Both the position numbers and the translations under genes were made by a program. A DNA stretch of 64,000 bases from Saccharothrix sp. NRRL B-16348 (lineage in GTDB: Bacteria > Actinomycetota > Actinomycetes > Mycobacteriales > Pseudonocardiaceae), in contig NZ_LGED01000207.1 in the NCBI RefSeq assembly GCF_001280085.1, positions 44,327 through 108,326 on the forward strand, given 5' to 3'. A model generated the notes under the pieces. The model saw nothing but the letters and a program-made list of their open reading frames with translations, had not been told where the DNA came from and ran no database searches. How positions within the stretch are numbered: the stretch's first letter is position 1; each line of letters starts with the position of its first letter. This document shows positions 20,734 to 30,243 of this stretch, one piece after another.

Positions 20734-21066
20734 TCACGAGGCCAGGGCGATCAGCAGGCACAGCACGGCGACGACGAGCGCACCACCCGCCACCAGGTAA
20801 GGACGCCTGGTCGGCGGGCTCACCGGACGTGACCGGTGCTGCGTGACGGCGGCCACCGAGATGCGGCCGGAGATGTAGCTGACCGTGCAGAGCGCGACGC
20901 CGGTCGCGAGGATCATCGTGTTGACGTCCCACGGGCTGTGGTCGACCCCCGGCCACAGTGCGATGAAGACCAGCGGCAGGCCGATCAACCCGACCCCGAT
21001 CCCCACCCCCGCGCCCCAGGTGATCCGCCGGTTCCGCTTCATCGTGGCGATGCTGCGAGTTTCCAT
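20734..21066 (-). CDS. Three-helix membrane protein of unknown function
   Basis: A 110-residue protein with three hydrophobic helices (roughly residues 17-39, 50-72 and 88-110) and short basic loops. No family recognised. ATG at 21066 has a GGGAGGGAG site upstream; a second ATG nine codons later (MKRNRR) is possible. It converges on pmmB. Confidence 0.6.
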   Translation of the reverse strand: METRSIATMKRNRRITWGAGVGIGVGLIGLPLVFIALWPGVDHSPWDVNTMILATGVALCTVSYISGRISVAAVTQHRSRPVSPPTRRPYLVAGGALVVAVLCLLIALAS

Positions 21067-21198
21067 GACTCCCTCCCGCTCACTACTACTGAGGACGTGC
21101 GACGGCCCCGCGGGTTCCCGCGAGCCATCCATCAGTGGGGTTGAGGCCATGCTAGCGAGCGGTTGCCGTCCCGCGCCGCTCGCGGCAACCTGGGCCGC

Positions 21199-21651
21199 GT
21201 GCCCCGCCTGTTGATCGTCCACCACACGCCGTCGCCCGCCATGCAGGAGCTGTTCGAGGCGGTGGTGGAGGGCGCGACCGACCCGGAGATCGAGGACGTC
21301 GAGGTGGTCCGGCGGCCCGCGCTGTCCGCCACCGCGTCCGACGTGCTGGCGGCCGACGGCTACCTGCTCGGCACGCCCGCCAACATCGGCTACATCAGCG
21401 GCGCGTTGAAGCACTTCTTCGACACGATCTACTACCCGTGCCTGGACGCCACGCGAGGTCGGCCGTTCGGGGCGTACGTGCACGGCAACCTGGGCACGGA
21501 GGGCGCGGTGAAGGCGCTGCGGGACATCACGGCAGGCCTGAAGTGGCGGGCCGTGGTGGAGACGTTGAGCCTGACGGGCGCGCCGGACGGTGACGCCAGG
21601 CAGCGGTGCCGCGAACTGGGCGCCACCGTCGCGGCCACGTTGATGCCCTAG
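21199..21651 (+). CDS. Flavodoxin-like / NAD(P)H-dependent FMN reductase family protein
   Basis: A 150-residue protein with a flavodoxin-like fold: a beta strand RLLIVHHTPSPAM that would form the FMN phosphate loop, and the second loop GTPANIGYISGALKHFFD, in which the flavin isoalloxazine usually sits. Such proteins reduce quinones or other acceptors with FMN. The start is taken as GTG at 21199, directly before the first strand; a TTG at 21163 would add a twelve-residue leader. The substrate is not known. It faces the aldo/keto reductase genes. Confidence 0.75.
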   Translation: MPRLLIVHHTPSPAMQELFEAVVEGATDPEIEDVEVVRRPALSATASDVLAADGYLLGTPANIGYISGALKHFFDTIYYPCLDATRGRPFGAYVHGNLGTEGAVKALRDITAGLKWRAVVETLSLTGAPDGDARQRCRELGATVAATLMP

Positions 21652-21661
21652 CGCCGCGGCA

Positions 21662-22645
<984 letters not shown>

Positions 22646-22661
22646 GGTCGTCCTCCTGCGG

Positions 22662-23614
<953 letters not shown>

Positions 23615-23618
<4 letters not shown>

Positions 23619-23998
23619 GCGGTGACCCCTTCGATGAACGTGTGCTCGATCTGCTCGTAGTGCGTGATCTTGTACTCGAGCACTTCCAGGCACGACTGGA
23701 GCTCGGCGATGCGCTCGCGGACCGACGCCCGGTGCTCGAACAGCATCTGCTTGCGGCGGCCGGCGGTGGCCGCGCCGCGGTGCCTGAGCTGCGCGTACTC
23801 GCGCATCATGCGAATGGGCATGCCGGTGGTGCGCAGCCGGGTCAGGAAGACCAGCCAGCCGAGGTCGTCGTCGCTGTAGCTGCGCCGCCCGCCGGAGTCC
23901 CGGGCGGGCGGGTCGACCAGGCCGATCCGTTCGTAGTAGCGCAGGGTGTCGATCGACAACCCACTGCGCTCGGCCGCTTGAGCGATCGAGTAAGTCAC
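23615..23998 (-). CDS. MerR-family transcriptional regulator
   Basis: A 127-residue regulator with an N-terminal winged helix ([25 protein letters not shown]) and a long dimerisation helix (about residues 80-118). No cysteine cluster for metal sensing is present; it fits the NmlR/AdhR-like branch that answers to electrophiles or aldehydes, consistent with the two downstream reductases. The start GTG at 23998 lies only seven bases after the -10 of a classic MerR-type promoter, so the message is probably leaderless and the gene autoregulated. Confidence 0.9.
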
Positions 23999-24005
23999 GG
24001 TGTCG

Positions 24006-24036
24006 ACCGTAGGAGCTGGAGTGCACTCCAGGTCAA
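24006..24036 (-). promoter_or_regulatory. MerR-type promoter with 19-base spacer
   Basis: On the minus strand TTGACC (-35, 24036-24031) and TACGGT (-10, 24011-24006) are separated by 19 bases, the overlong spacer used by MerR proteins. The perfect 16-base palindrome CTGGAGTGCACTCCAG (24016-24031) fills the spacer, where the activator would untwist the DNA. Confidence 0.85.
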
Positions 24037-24074
24037 CCCGATTCGCGGTATCCGGCGACGTGGGCGCCGGTCGT

Positions 24075-24458
24075 TCAGTCGTCCTTGGGCATTCCCCATG
24101 CCTCCAGGTGGGCGGCCATGCCGCCCACGTCGATCTGCTCCCGGCCGAGCGCGCGCACCAGGTCGAGGGCTTCGTCCTCCTCGGCGTCGATCCACCAGCC
24201 GTTGATGTCGCACAACGTCACGGCGGCGACCCAGCCCAGCCGCCAGTTGCCCTCGGCCAACGGGCGCGTGCGGACGATGGAATCGAGCAGCGCGGAAGCT
24301 TTGAGCCAGAGCGTGTCGTACGCCTCGACCCCCAGCACTGTGGCCCTGGGGCGGTGGGCTGCGGAGTCGAGGAGACCTAAGTCGCGCACGACCAGATCCC
24401 CGCCGGTGACGGCGGTCGCCAGCACGAGCAAGTCGCCGGCGTCGAGGTAGTTGACCAC
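24075..24458 (-). CDS. Degenerate Fic/Doc-like toxin protein
   Basis: A 127-residue protein with the Doc/Fic layout of actinobacterial toxins of type II modules: VRDLGLLDSAAHRPRATVLGVEAY, helix WLKASALLDSIV, then the Fic-motif region. Where active members have H-x-x-x-D/E-G-N-K-R, this protein reads RPLAEGNWR: residue 65 is R instead of the catalytic His, and K is W at 72, while E69, G70, N71 and R73 remain. AMP/phosphate transfer is therefore unlikely. GTG at 24458 is chosen with GGGAG about twelve bases upstream; the frame also continues up to an ATG at 24731 just after a LexA-type box, so a longer fused product is possible. Confidence 0.7.
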   Translation of the reverse strand: MVNYLDAGDLLVLATAVTGGDLVVRDLGLLDSAAHRPRATVLGVEAYDTLWLKASALLDSIVRTRPLAEGNWRLGWVAAVTLCDINGWWIDAEEDEALDLVRALGREQIDVGGMAAHLEAWGMPKDD

Positions 24459-24731
24459 TGCTTGACGCGCTCCCTGTCCTGAGGGGCGGGGACTCCGGCG
24501 CGGCCACGCCGCATCCGGGACGTCTCTGGCGCCACTACCCACCCCCTCAGGTCCGTATCGCCTCCCCGCCCAGCCGGCGGCGAGGATGTTGTCGGCCGCG
24601 TTGTGCACCGAAGCGCAACCTGGACGCAGCCCGATCTTCAACGGCGCACCATACCGGTGCGCTTCGGGCCGCCGTGGACGTTCACACAGGTATATGGGTG
24701 AACGACCGATGCCGCGCCGGTTGAGCTGCAT
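24459..24731 (-). pseudogene. Decayed coding remnant upstream of the Fic-like gene
   Basis: In frame with the Fic-like gene, this stretch begins ATG at 24731 and contains VHNAADNILAAGWAG. That resembles the C-terminal RuvC-III end of IS200/IS605/IS607 TnpB proteins (D-x-NAA-x-NILAAG), with the catalytic Asp replaced by Val. The rest shows no conserved domain, and low coding quality suggests a relic. Alternatively the region is a remnant of an SOS-controlled gene, because the frame starting at 24755 reads MFDTIDP directly from the LexA-type box. I cannot decide between these readings. Confidence 0.4.
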
Positions 24732-24737
24732 GGATCG

Positions 24738-24759
24738 ATCGTATCGAACATGTGTTCGA
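24738..24759 (-). promoter_or_regulatory. LexA-type SOS box with adjoining -10
   Basis: TCGAAC-ATGT-GTTCGA (24744-24759) is a perfect match to the actinobacterial LexA box TCGAACN4GTTCGA. On the minus strand a TACGAT -10 box (24743-24738) abuts it, six bases before the ATG at 24731. A LexA dimer here would block that promoter until DNA damage. Confidence 0.8.
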
Positions 24760-24866
24760 ACGGCGAGGGCGTGAGGGGTCGACCACCCGAAGGTGTGTCG
24801 ATGTGGGCAGCGAGTAGTCGGTCGGGCGCCCTCAGTACGGGAACCCGCAATCCGGGTCGGCGTGGA
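24760..24866. other. Intergenic gap without a recognised gene
   Basis: Between the LexA-type box and the stop of the ribbon-helix-helix gene. Short open frames are present on both strands but show no domain and no ribosome site. Confidence 0.5.
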
Positions 24867-25073
24867 TCAGGCGGAACCGAGGCGGTCGAGCAGGCCCCGG
24901 TACTTGGGGAGCACGCGTCCGAGGACCTCGGACAGCTGCTCCTCCTTCTGCAATCTGGCCCACCGCTCGGCCAACGCCAAGCGCACGACCTCCTGCTTCG
25001 AACGGCCCTCGGCTGCGGCGAGTTCGTCGAGCCGCCGGTTCTCCTCGTCGCTCAGACGCAGAGTCATCGCCAT
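24867..25073 (-). CDS. Ribbon-helix-helix (CopG-like) antitoxin-type protein
   Basis: A 68-residue protein. The first 45 residues fit the ribbon-helix-helix fold: strand MAMTLRLSDEE, helix NRRLDELAAAEG, turn RSKQ and helix EVVRLALAERWARL. Such proteins are DNA-binding antitoxins, commonly paired with Fic/Doc or PIN toxins. The nearest candidate partner is the degenerate Fic-like gene about 400 bases downstream on the same strand. ATG at 25073 has no ribosome site, but a TACCGT box (25087-25082) lies eight bases upstream. It is divergent from the TetR gene. Confidence 0.8.
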   Translation of the reverse strand: MAMTLRLSDEENRRLDELAAAEGRSKQEVVRLALAERWARLQKEEQLSEVLGRVLPKYRGLLDRLGSA

Positions 25074-25081
25074 GGAGAATG

Positions 25082-25148
25082 ACGGTACCAACTTGATACC
25101 ACGATGGCCAGACCGCGAATTATAACAGTGTTGCGATACGATGCCCCG
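25082..25148. promoter_or_regulatory. Divergent promoters with RHH-type operator
   Basis: GGTACC-N5-GATACC (25084-25100) is an inverted repeat overlapping the TACCGT -10 of the ribbon-helix-helix gene, a likely autoregulatory site. On the plus strand TACGAT (25137-25142) lies six bases before the TetR GTG start, and AACA-G-TGTT (about 25124-25132) sits just upstream of it. Confidence 0.55.
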
Positions 25149-25739
25149 GTGCCACGACCGAAGACACACGACGATGCGCTCCGCGGCCGACTGCTCGAGC
25201 GGGCGGGCGAACTGCTGTCCACCGAAGGCCCCGGCGCTCTGAGCTTGCGCAGGCTCGCGGCGGATGTCAACACCTCCACCACGGCCGTGTACTCGCTGTT
25301 CGGCGGCAAACCGGCGCTGCTGAACGCCGTGTACGAGGAGGCGTTCCGCCGATTCGGTGAACGCATCGCGAGCGTGCCGCAGACCGACGACCCGGTGGAG
25401 GATCTGGTCCAGATCGGCTTGGCGTACCGGGCGAGCGCGTTGGCCGACCCGCAGTTCTACCTGGTGATGTTCAGCAAGGTCGTGCCCAACTTCGAGCCGT
25501 CCGACGAGACGAAGGAGGCGGCCGTGCAGACGTTCCTGCCGGTCGTGCGGGACGTCGGGCGCGCGGTGGAGTCGGGCGCGTTCACGCAGGAGCCGCCCGA
25601 GCGGATCGCGTTGGCGATGTGGGGCATGGTGCACGGCCTGGTGAGCCTGGAGCTCAACGGCAACCTGCCGCCGGGCGTCGAGATCGCTCCCGTCTACGAG
25701 CGCGCCCTGCGTGCGCACGCGGACGGGTGGCGCGCCTGA
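25149..25739 (+). CDS. TetR/AcrR-family regulator with WHG-type C-terminal domain
   Basis: A 196-residue repressor. The helix-turn-helix is about residues 10-57 (ALRGRLLERAGELL, SLRRLAADVNTSTTAVYSLFGGK), followed by the ligand domain containing YRASALADPQFYLVMF and AMWGMVHGLVSLEL, the WHG signature. Ligand unknown. GTG at 25149 is preferred over the ATG at 25104 because the TACGAT box lies six bases before it and the extra leader would be unlike the family. Its target is probably itself or a neighbour; the chitinase gene converges on it. Confidence 0.85.
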   Translation: MPRPKTHDDALRGRLLERAGELLSTEGPGALSLRRLAADVNTSTTAVYSLFGGKPALLNAVYEEAFRRFGERIASVPQTDDPVEDLVQIGLAYRASALADPQFYLVMFSKVVPNFEPSDETKEAAVQTFLPVVRDVGRAVESGAFTQEPPERIALAMWGMVHGLVSLELNGNLPPGVEIAPVYERALRAHADGWRA

Positions 25740-25824
25740 TCGTGGTGCGGGTGCACGTCGCGTGAAGGTGGGGCCCGGGGAGGTGGCCGCCGCGAAACCT
25801 CCCCGGACCCCGTGGACCGTCCGA

Positions 25825-27117
25825 CTAGGACAGTCCGCTGGTGAGCGCCTTGATCAGCTCGCCGTCGGCGGTGTCGCCGTCGAGCGACCAGATCATCGCG
25901 CCGCCAAGGCGCCGTTCGGCCACGTAGCGCCCCTTGCGCTTCAGCTCGACCGGGTCGTCCCAGGTCCAGAACGTGGTGCCGTCGAACAGCCACGCGTGCC
26001 CGGCCTTGGCATCCCGGTGCACGGTGAAGTCGGCCAGTCGGGCCTTGAGGATCCGGTAGTCCTCGTACCCGGCCTCGTAGGTCGCGGGCGCGGGTCCGGT
26101 GGCGGGCTGGAACAGGCCGTCGTTCTCGTCGCGGACGCCGGTCCAGCCGCGGCTGTAGAACGGCACGCCCATCACGACCTTGCTCTTCGGCGCGCCGTTG
26201 CGCAGGTAGTGGTCGATCGCGACCTGCGAGCTGAACGGCGGCGCGGTCGGGTCGGCCGCGGGCGTGCGGAGCGCGGACTGCTGGTTCGTCAGCGGCTCCC
26301 ACGCGCCGTGGTAGTCGTAGCCCTGGATCGTGGCGAACGTCAGCAGGTCGAAGACCCTGTTCACCTCGAAGCCGCGGTCGACCTGGGCGGGGTTGGCGGG
26401 CAGGAACGCGGTGAGGTCGTAGCGCTTGCCCGTGCGCCAGGTCAGCTTGCCCAGCTGCTTGCGGTACTCCACGAGCAGCGCGGTGAAGTTCTGCTTGTCC
26501 TCGGGCCGCACGACGTTGCCGGGCGCGGCTTCGGACGACGGCCACTCCCAGTCGAGGTCGACGCCGTCGAACACGCCGGCCGCCGCACCGGGCGTGGCGC
26601 CGGGCAGGTTGCCCTTGAGCCACAGGTCGAGGCACGAGGCCACGTGCGCGGCGCGTGACTCCGGGGTGAGGGCGGCGTTGGAGAAGTACTTGGAGCCGGT
26701 CCAGCCGCCGAGCGAGATGTTGATCCGGAGCTTCGGGTGCTTCGCCTTGAGCTGCTTGAGCTGGTTGAGGTTGCCGGACAGCGGCTGGCCCGCGACGTCC
26801 GCCGTGCCGTCGACGCTCTGCTCGGCGCTGAAGGGCCGCTGGTAGTCCGCCCACGGGTCGGCGCTGACGCACTTGCCCGTCTCGTCGAGGAAGCCGAAGG
26901 CGTAGTTGAGGTGGGTGAGCCGCGGTGCGGTGCCGTTGGCGACGAGGTCGCGCACCAGGAAGTTGCGGTCGTAGCCGCTCCACTGGGTGTAGTACCCGAC
27001 GACGCGCTCGGCCTTTCCGTGCCCGCCGTGCCCGTCGTGGGCAGCGGCCGGCGTCGCCGGCGACACGGCCATCGCGGTGGCCAGGAGGGCTGGGAGCACC
27101 CATCTCCTGCTCGACAT
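25825..27117 (-). CDS. Secreted GH18 chitinase
   Basis: A 430-residue extracellular enzyme hydrolysing beta-1,4-N-acetylglucosamine chains. A signal peptide (1-26, ending ATPAAA) leads to a family 18 barrel. The catalytic motif DxxDxDxE is DGVDLDWE at 184-191 with E191 as acid, the SxGG motif is SLGG near 135, and the chitinase insertion domain lies between, with the late barrel motif YDYHGAW. No carbohydrate-binding module is attached. The start is fixed at ATG 27117 by the signal peptide. Two DasR-type operators upstream predict control by aminosugar status. Confidence 0.93.
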   Translation of the reverse strand: MSSRRWVLPALLATAMAVSPATPAAAHDGHGGHGKAERVVGYYTQWSGYDRNFLVRDLVANGTAPRLTHLNYAFGFLDETGKCVSADPWADYQRPFSAEQSVDGTADVAGQPLSGNLNQLKQLKAKHPKLRINISLGGWTGSKYFSNAALTPESRAAHVASCLDLWLKGNLPGATPGAAAGVFDGVDLDWEWPSSEAAPGNVVRPEDKQNFTALLVEYRKQLGKLTWRTGKRYDLTAFLPANPAQVDRGFEVNRVFDLLTFATIQGYDYHGAWEPLTNQQSALRTPAADPTAPPFSSQVAIDHYLRNGAPKSKVVMGVPFYSRGWTGVRDENDGLFQPATGPAPATYEAGYEDYRILKARLADFTVHRDAKAGHAWLFDGTTFWTWDDPVELKRKGRYVAERRLGGAMIWSLDGDTADGELIKALTSGLS

Positions 27118-27141
27118 GCTTCTCCTCGCGGGCTGCGGTGT

Positions 27142-27179
27142 GTGGTCTGGACCACGGTAGTGATGAGGTCTAGACCACC
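27142..27179 (-). promoter_or_regulatory. Two DasR-responsive elements (dre) upstream of chitinase
   Basis: GTGGTCTGGACCAC (27142-27155) is a 14-base near-perfect match to the dre consensus, and AGGTCTAGACCACC (27166-27179) a second match. The centres are 24 bases apart and lie 30-60 bases before the chitinase start. In Streptomyces, DasR represses chitinase genes through such sites and is released by glucosamine 6-phosphate. Confidence 0.82.
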
Positions 27180-27229
27180 TCTACGGCCGTTCGGCCGAAT
27201 CCGGTAACGCGAAGTTCTCTCGCGTCCGC

Positions 27230-27294
27230 TGCAAAGTTTTGCATGTGCGAGGTGGGTGGTGATCGCGCTAGCTTCGGCGCTGTTCAAGTTTGAA
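27230..27294 (+). promoter_or_regulatory. Inverted repeats and promoter of the NAD(P)-binding protein gene
   Basis: TGCAAA-GT-TTTGCA (27230-27243) and TTCAA-GT-TTGAA (27283-27294) are perfect inverted repeats with the same GT core. A TAGCTT box (27269-27274) lies between them, placing the second repeat near the transcription start. Regulator unknown. Confidence 0.5.
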
Positions 27295-27314
27295 TACCTG
27301 TCTGGGGAGGGCTT

Positions 27315-28157
27315 GTGACGATCCTGGTCACCGGGGCTACCGGAACCATCGGCAGCGCGGTCGTTCGGCAGTTGGCGGCGGCGGGCGTGCCGGTGAAGGC
27401 GTTGACGCGCAACCCGGCTCGGGCCGTGGTGCCCGCGGGTGTGGAGGTGGTGGGAGGTGATCTGACGCGGCCGGGCGAGCTGCCGTTGGCGGGCGTGACG
27501 GCGGTGTTCCTGCTGGCGGCGATCGAGTCGGACGACGCGGCGGGGCACGCCCGGGCGTTCCTGGAGCAGGCGGCGGACCTGCGGCGGGTGGTGTTCCTGT
27601 CGAGCAGCGCGGTGACCGTGAAGCGGCCGGGGAGCTACGAGCTGCACCACGACGTGGAGCGGGTGATCGAGGCGTCCGGGGTGGCGTGGACGCACGTGCG
27701 GCCGGGCGAGTTCATGGCGAACAAGCTGATCTGGGCGCGGACGATCAGGGAGGAGGACGTGGTGCGGGCGCCGTTCCCGGAGTCGGTGGGCGCGCCGGTG
27801 CACGAGGACGACGTGGCGGAGGTGGCGGTGCACGCGCTGCTGCGTGACGGGCACGCCGGCAAGGCGTACACGTTGAGCGGGCCGGAGGCTCTGACGCACG
27901 TCGAACAGGCCGCCGCCATCGGCCGCGGCCTGGGCCGTCCGATCGCGTTCGAACGCCTGACCTACGGCCAGGCCCGCGCCACCCTGATCCGCGACGAGGG
28001 CTTGCCCTACGACGTCGCCGAGTACCTGCTGGGCTACATGGCCCAGCACGCCGAGGAACCGGCCTCCGTCACCCCCGACTTCACCACCGTCACCGCCCAC
28101 CCCGGCCGCACCCTCACCACCTGGGCCACCAACCACTCCACCGCCCTAACCCCCTAA
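27315..28157 (+). CDS. NmrA-like NAD(P)-binding oxidoreductase or sensor
   Basis: A 280-residue atypical short-chain dehydrogenase. The glycine-rich dinucleotide motif TGATGTIG is at residues 6-13, and R32 after strand 2 (LTRNPAR) suggests NADPH. The usual active-site YxxxK is not evident, as in NmrA/QOR2-like quinone reductases or redox sensors. GTG at 27315 has GGGGAGGG about five bases upstream. Two palindromes precede it. It ends at a large repeat/hairpin block that separates it from upp. Confidence 0.8.
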   Translation: MTILVTGATGTIGSAVVRQLAAAGVPVKALTRNPARAVVPAGVEVVGGDLTRPGELPLAGVTAVFLLAAIESDDAAGHARAFLEQAADLRRVVFLSSSAVTVKRPGSYELHHDVERVIEASGVAWTHVRPGEFMANKLIWARTIREEDVVRAPFPESVGAPVHEDDVAEVAVHALLRDGHAGKAYTLSGPEALTHVEQAAAIGRGLGRPIAFERLTYGQARATLIRDEGLPYDVAEYLLGYMAQHAEEPASVTPDFTTVTAHPGRTLTTWATNHSTALTP

Positions 28158-28160
28158 CCC

Positions 28161-28389
28161 GCGTGTCGAACCTTCACGTCGCGCGTGTCCTACGTTCAGG
28201 TCGGGCGTGTCCTACCTTCAGGTCGGGCGTGTCCTACGTTCAGAACAGGCGAGTTCAACGCTCAGAACAGTCGATCTTGTTCTGAGCGTTGAACTCGGGG
28301 TACGCGAACGTAGGACACGCGCGTTCCGAACGTAGGACACGCGCGTTAACGTAGGACACGCGCGTTCTGAGTGTTCGACACGCGCAAGG
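28161..28389. repeat. 22-base-period repeat array with 20-base perfect hairpin, locus 2
   Basis: Left half: units beginning GCGTGTC or GCGAGTT at 28161, 28183, 28205, 28227 and 28249, exactly 22 bases apart. Right half, inverted: GACACGC at 28314, 28336, 28355 and 28377 (spacings 22, 19, 22). In the middle, a perfect 20-base stem (28250-28269 with 28278-28297) has an eight-base loop. The block lies between convergent genes and could act as a two-way terminator. Confidence 0.9.
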
Positions 28390-28392
28390 GTT

Positions 28393-29019
28393 TTAGTGGA
28401 CGGCGCCGTATTGGCGGTCGCCGGCGTCGCCCAGGCCCGGGACGATGAAGCCCGAGTCGTTCAGGCGTTCGTCGATGCTCGCGGTGATCAGGCGGATCGG
28501 GTGGGCCGAGTCTTCGAGGTGCTTGATGCCCTCGGGGGCGGCCAGGGCGCAGATCGCGGTCACGTCGGTGGCGCCGCGGTCGGTCAGCAGGCGGATCGTG
28601 TAGGCCATGGAGCCGCCCGTGGCGAGCATCGGGTCCAGCACGAAGACGGGACGGCCGGCCAGCGAGTCCGGCAGCGACTCCATGTACGGGGTCGGCTGGA
28701 GGGTTTCCTCGTCACGCGCCAAGCCCACGAAGCCCATCTGGGCGTCCGGGATCAGCTTGTGCGCCTGGTCGGCCATGCCCAGGCCGGCGCGGAGGACGGG
28801 CACCAGCAGCGGCGGGTTCGCCAGGCGGTAGCCGGTGGTGCGGGCGACGGGCGTGTGCACGCGCTCCTCGGCCACGGGCAGGTCGCGCGTGGCCTCGTAC
28901 ACGAGCATCACGGTCAGCTCGTGCAGCGCGGCGCGGAACGCCGCGTTGTCCGTGCGGGCGTCGCGCATGGTGGTCAGCCGCGCCCTGGCCAGTGGGTGAT
29001 CGACAACGAGGACGTCCAT
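28393..29019 (-). CDS. upp: Uracil phosphoribosyltransferase
   Basis: A 208-residue enzyme joining uracil and PRPP to UMP. The PRPP loop [13 protein letters not shown] is at 125-137, the uracil-binding YGAVH ends the chain (GDRQYGAVH), and [10 protein letters not shown] marks the N-terminal PRPP contact. A TACTGT box (29026-29031) lies six bases before ATG 29019, so a leaderless message is likely. It salvages the uracil released by the pyrimidine phosphorylase gene of this window. Confidence 0.96.
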   Translation of the reverse strand: MDVLVVDHPLARARLTTMRDARTDNAAFRAALHELTVMLVYEATRDLPVAEERVHTPVARTTGYRLANPPLLVPVLRAGLGMADQAHKLIPDAQMGFVGLARDEETLQPTPYMESLPDSLAGRPVFVLDPMLATGGSMAYTIRLLTDRGATDVTAICALAAPEGIKHLEDSAHPIRLITASIDERLNDSGFIVPGLGDAGDRQYGAVH

Positions 29020-29180
29020 GGTCGAACAGTATGTGGTACGCCCGGCCGATGCCCGACGCGAAGCCGCCCGCGCCCGCCAGTGGGTCCGGAGCGGCGTCGG
29101 CCGAGCCGATCAGCAGCTGATCACCACCGGGATCAGGTTGCCCGGGGTTGGCGAGGCGCCTCCGGGGGTAACGTCCTGAC

Positions 29181-30161
29181 ATGGCCGACCACGTGCGGAT
29201 CGGGGTGCTGGGGGCGGCGCGGATCGTGCCGGCGGCGGTGGTTCGGCCGGCGCGGGACGTGGCGGCGGTCGAGGTGTCGGCGGTGGCGGCACGGGACGGC
29301 GCGCGGGCGCGGAAGTTCGCCGACCGGTTCGGGATCCCCCGCGTGCACGGGACGTACGAGGAGTTGCTGGACGACCCGAACGTGGATGCCGTGTACGTCC
29401 CCCTGCCCAACGGGTTGCACGGGAAGTGGACGTTGGCCGCGTTGGCGGCGGGGAAGCACGTGCTGTGCGAGAAGCCGTTCGCGGCGAACGCGGACGAGGC
29501 CGCCGCAGTGGCGGAGGCCGCGAGGGGCAGTGGGCTGGTCGTGATGGAGGCGTTCCACTACCGCTATCACCCGTTGGCGTCGAGGTTGGCGGAAGTGGTC
29601 GCGGAGTTGGGCGAATTGCGGCACGTGGAGGCACGGCTGTGCTTCCCGTTGCCACGGTTCGGTGACATCCGGTACTCGCTGGAGTTGGCCGGTGGGGCGT
29701 TGATGGACGCCGGGTGTTACGCGGTGAACTTGGTGCGGTACCTGGGTGGCGAGCCGGAGGTGAAGTCGGCGCGGGCGTTGCTGAAGGGCGACGGCGTCGA
29801 CCGGGCGATGCGGGCGGAGCTGAAGTTCCCCGCCGGGCACACCGGGACCGTGGTGACGTCGATGTGGTCGCGGTCGTTGCTGAGGATCTCGGCGAAGGTG
29901 TTGGGCGCCAACGGTGAGGTGCGGGTGTTCAACCCCTTCGCGCCGCAGTTCGGGCACCGGCTCGCGGTCAAGCTGAACGGCCACCGCCGGGTCGAGCGGT
30001 TCGACCGGCGGCCGTCGTACGAGTACCAGTTGGAGGCGTTCGCCGACGCCGTGCTGCACGGCAAGCCGTTCCCGACGACGGCGGACGACGCGGTGGCCAC
30101 GCTGCGGGTCGTGGACGACGTCTACCGCGCCGCCGGCCTGCCGGTGCGTCAACCCACCTGA
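29181..30161 (+). CDS. Gfo/Idh/MocA-family oxidoreductase
   Basis: A 326-residue NAD(P)-dependent oxidoreductase. The Rossmann N terminus is VRIGVLGAARIVPAAV, the conserved catalytic-area motif EKPFAANADEA (lysine of EKP) is near residue 96, and the C-terminal sheet domain follows (GGALMDAGCYAVNLVRYLGG). The family acts on sugars, inositols or similar; the substrate is open. ATG at 29181 lies six bases after a TAACGT box, so it may be leaderless. Confidence 0.85.
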   Translation: MADHVRIGVLGAARIVPAAVVRPARDVAAVEVSAVAARDGARARKFADRFGIPRVHGTYEELLDDPNVDAVYVPLPNGLHGKWTLAALAAGKHVLCEKPFAANADEAAAVAEAARGSGLVVMEAFHYRYHPLASRLAEVVAELGELRHVEARLCFPLPRFGDIRYSLELAGGALMDAGCYAVNLVRYLGGEPEVKSARALLKGDGVDRAMRAELKFPAGHTGTVVTSMWSRSLLRISAKVLGANGEVRVFNPFAPQFGHRLAVKLNGHRRVERFDRRPSYEYQLEAFADAVLHGKPFPTTADDAVATLRVVDDVYRAAGLPVRQPT

Positions 30162-30243
30162 CCCGGTCGCGAGCACCTACGCTTGCCCGGCAGGAGCCCA
30201 GGCCGCCGGGCTCGTCGGCGCAGTCACGCGAGGAGCGCACCCG

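Noticed and set aside
28161..28389. Possible CRISPR array
   Set aside because: The period is 22 bases with no unique spacers, and the array inverts in the middle; no cas genes are near.
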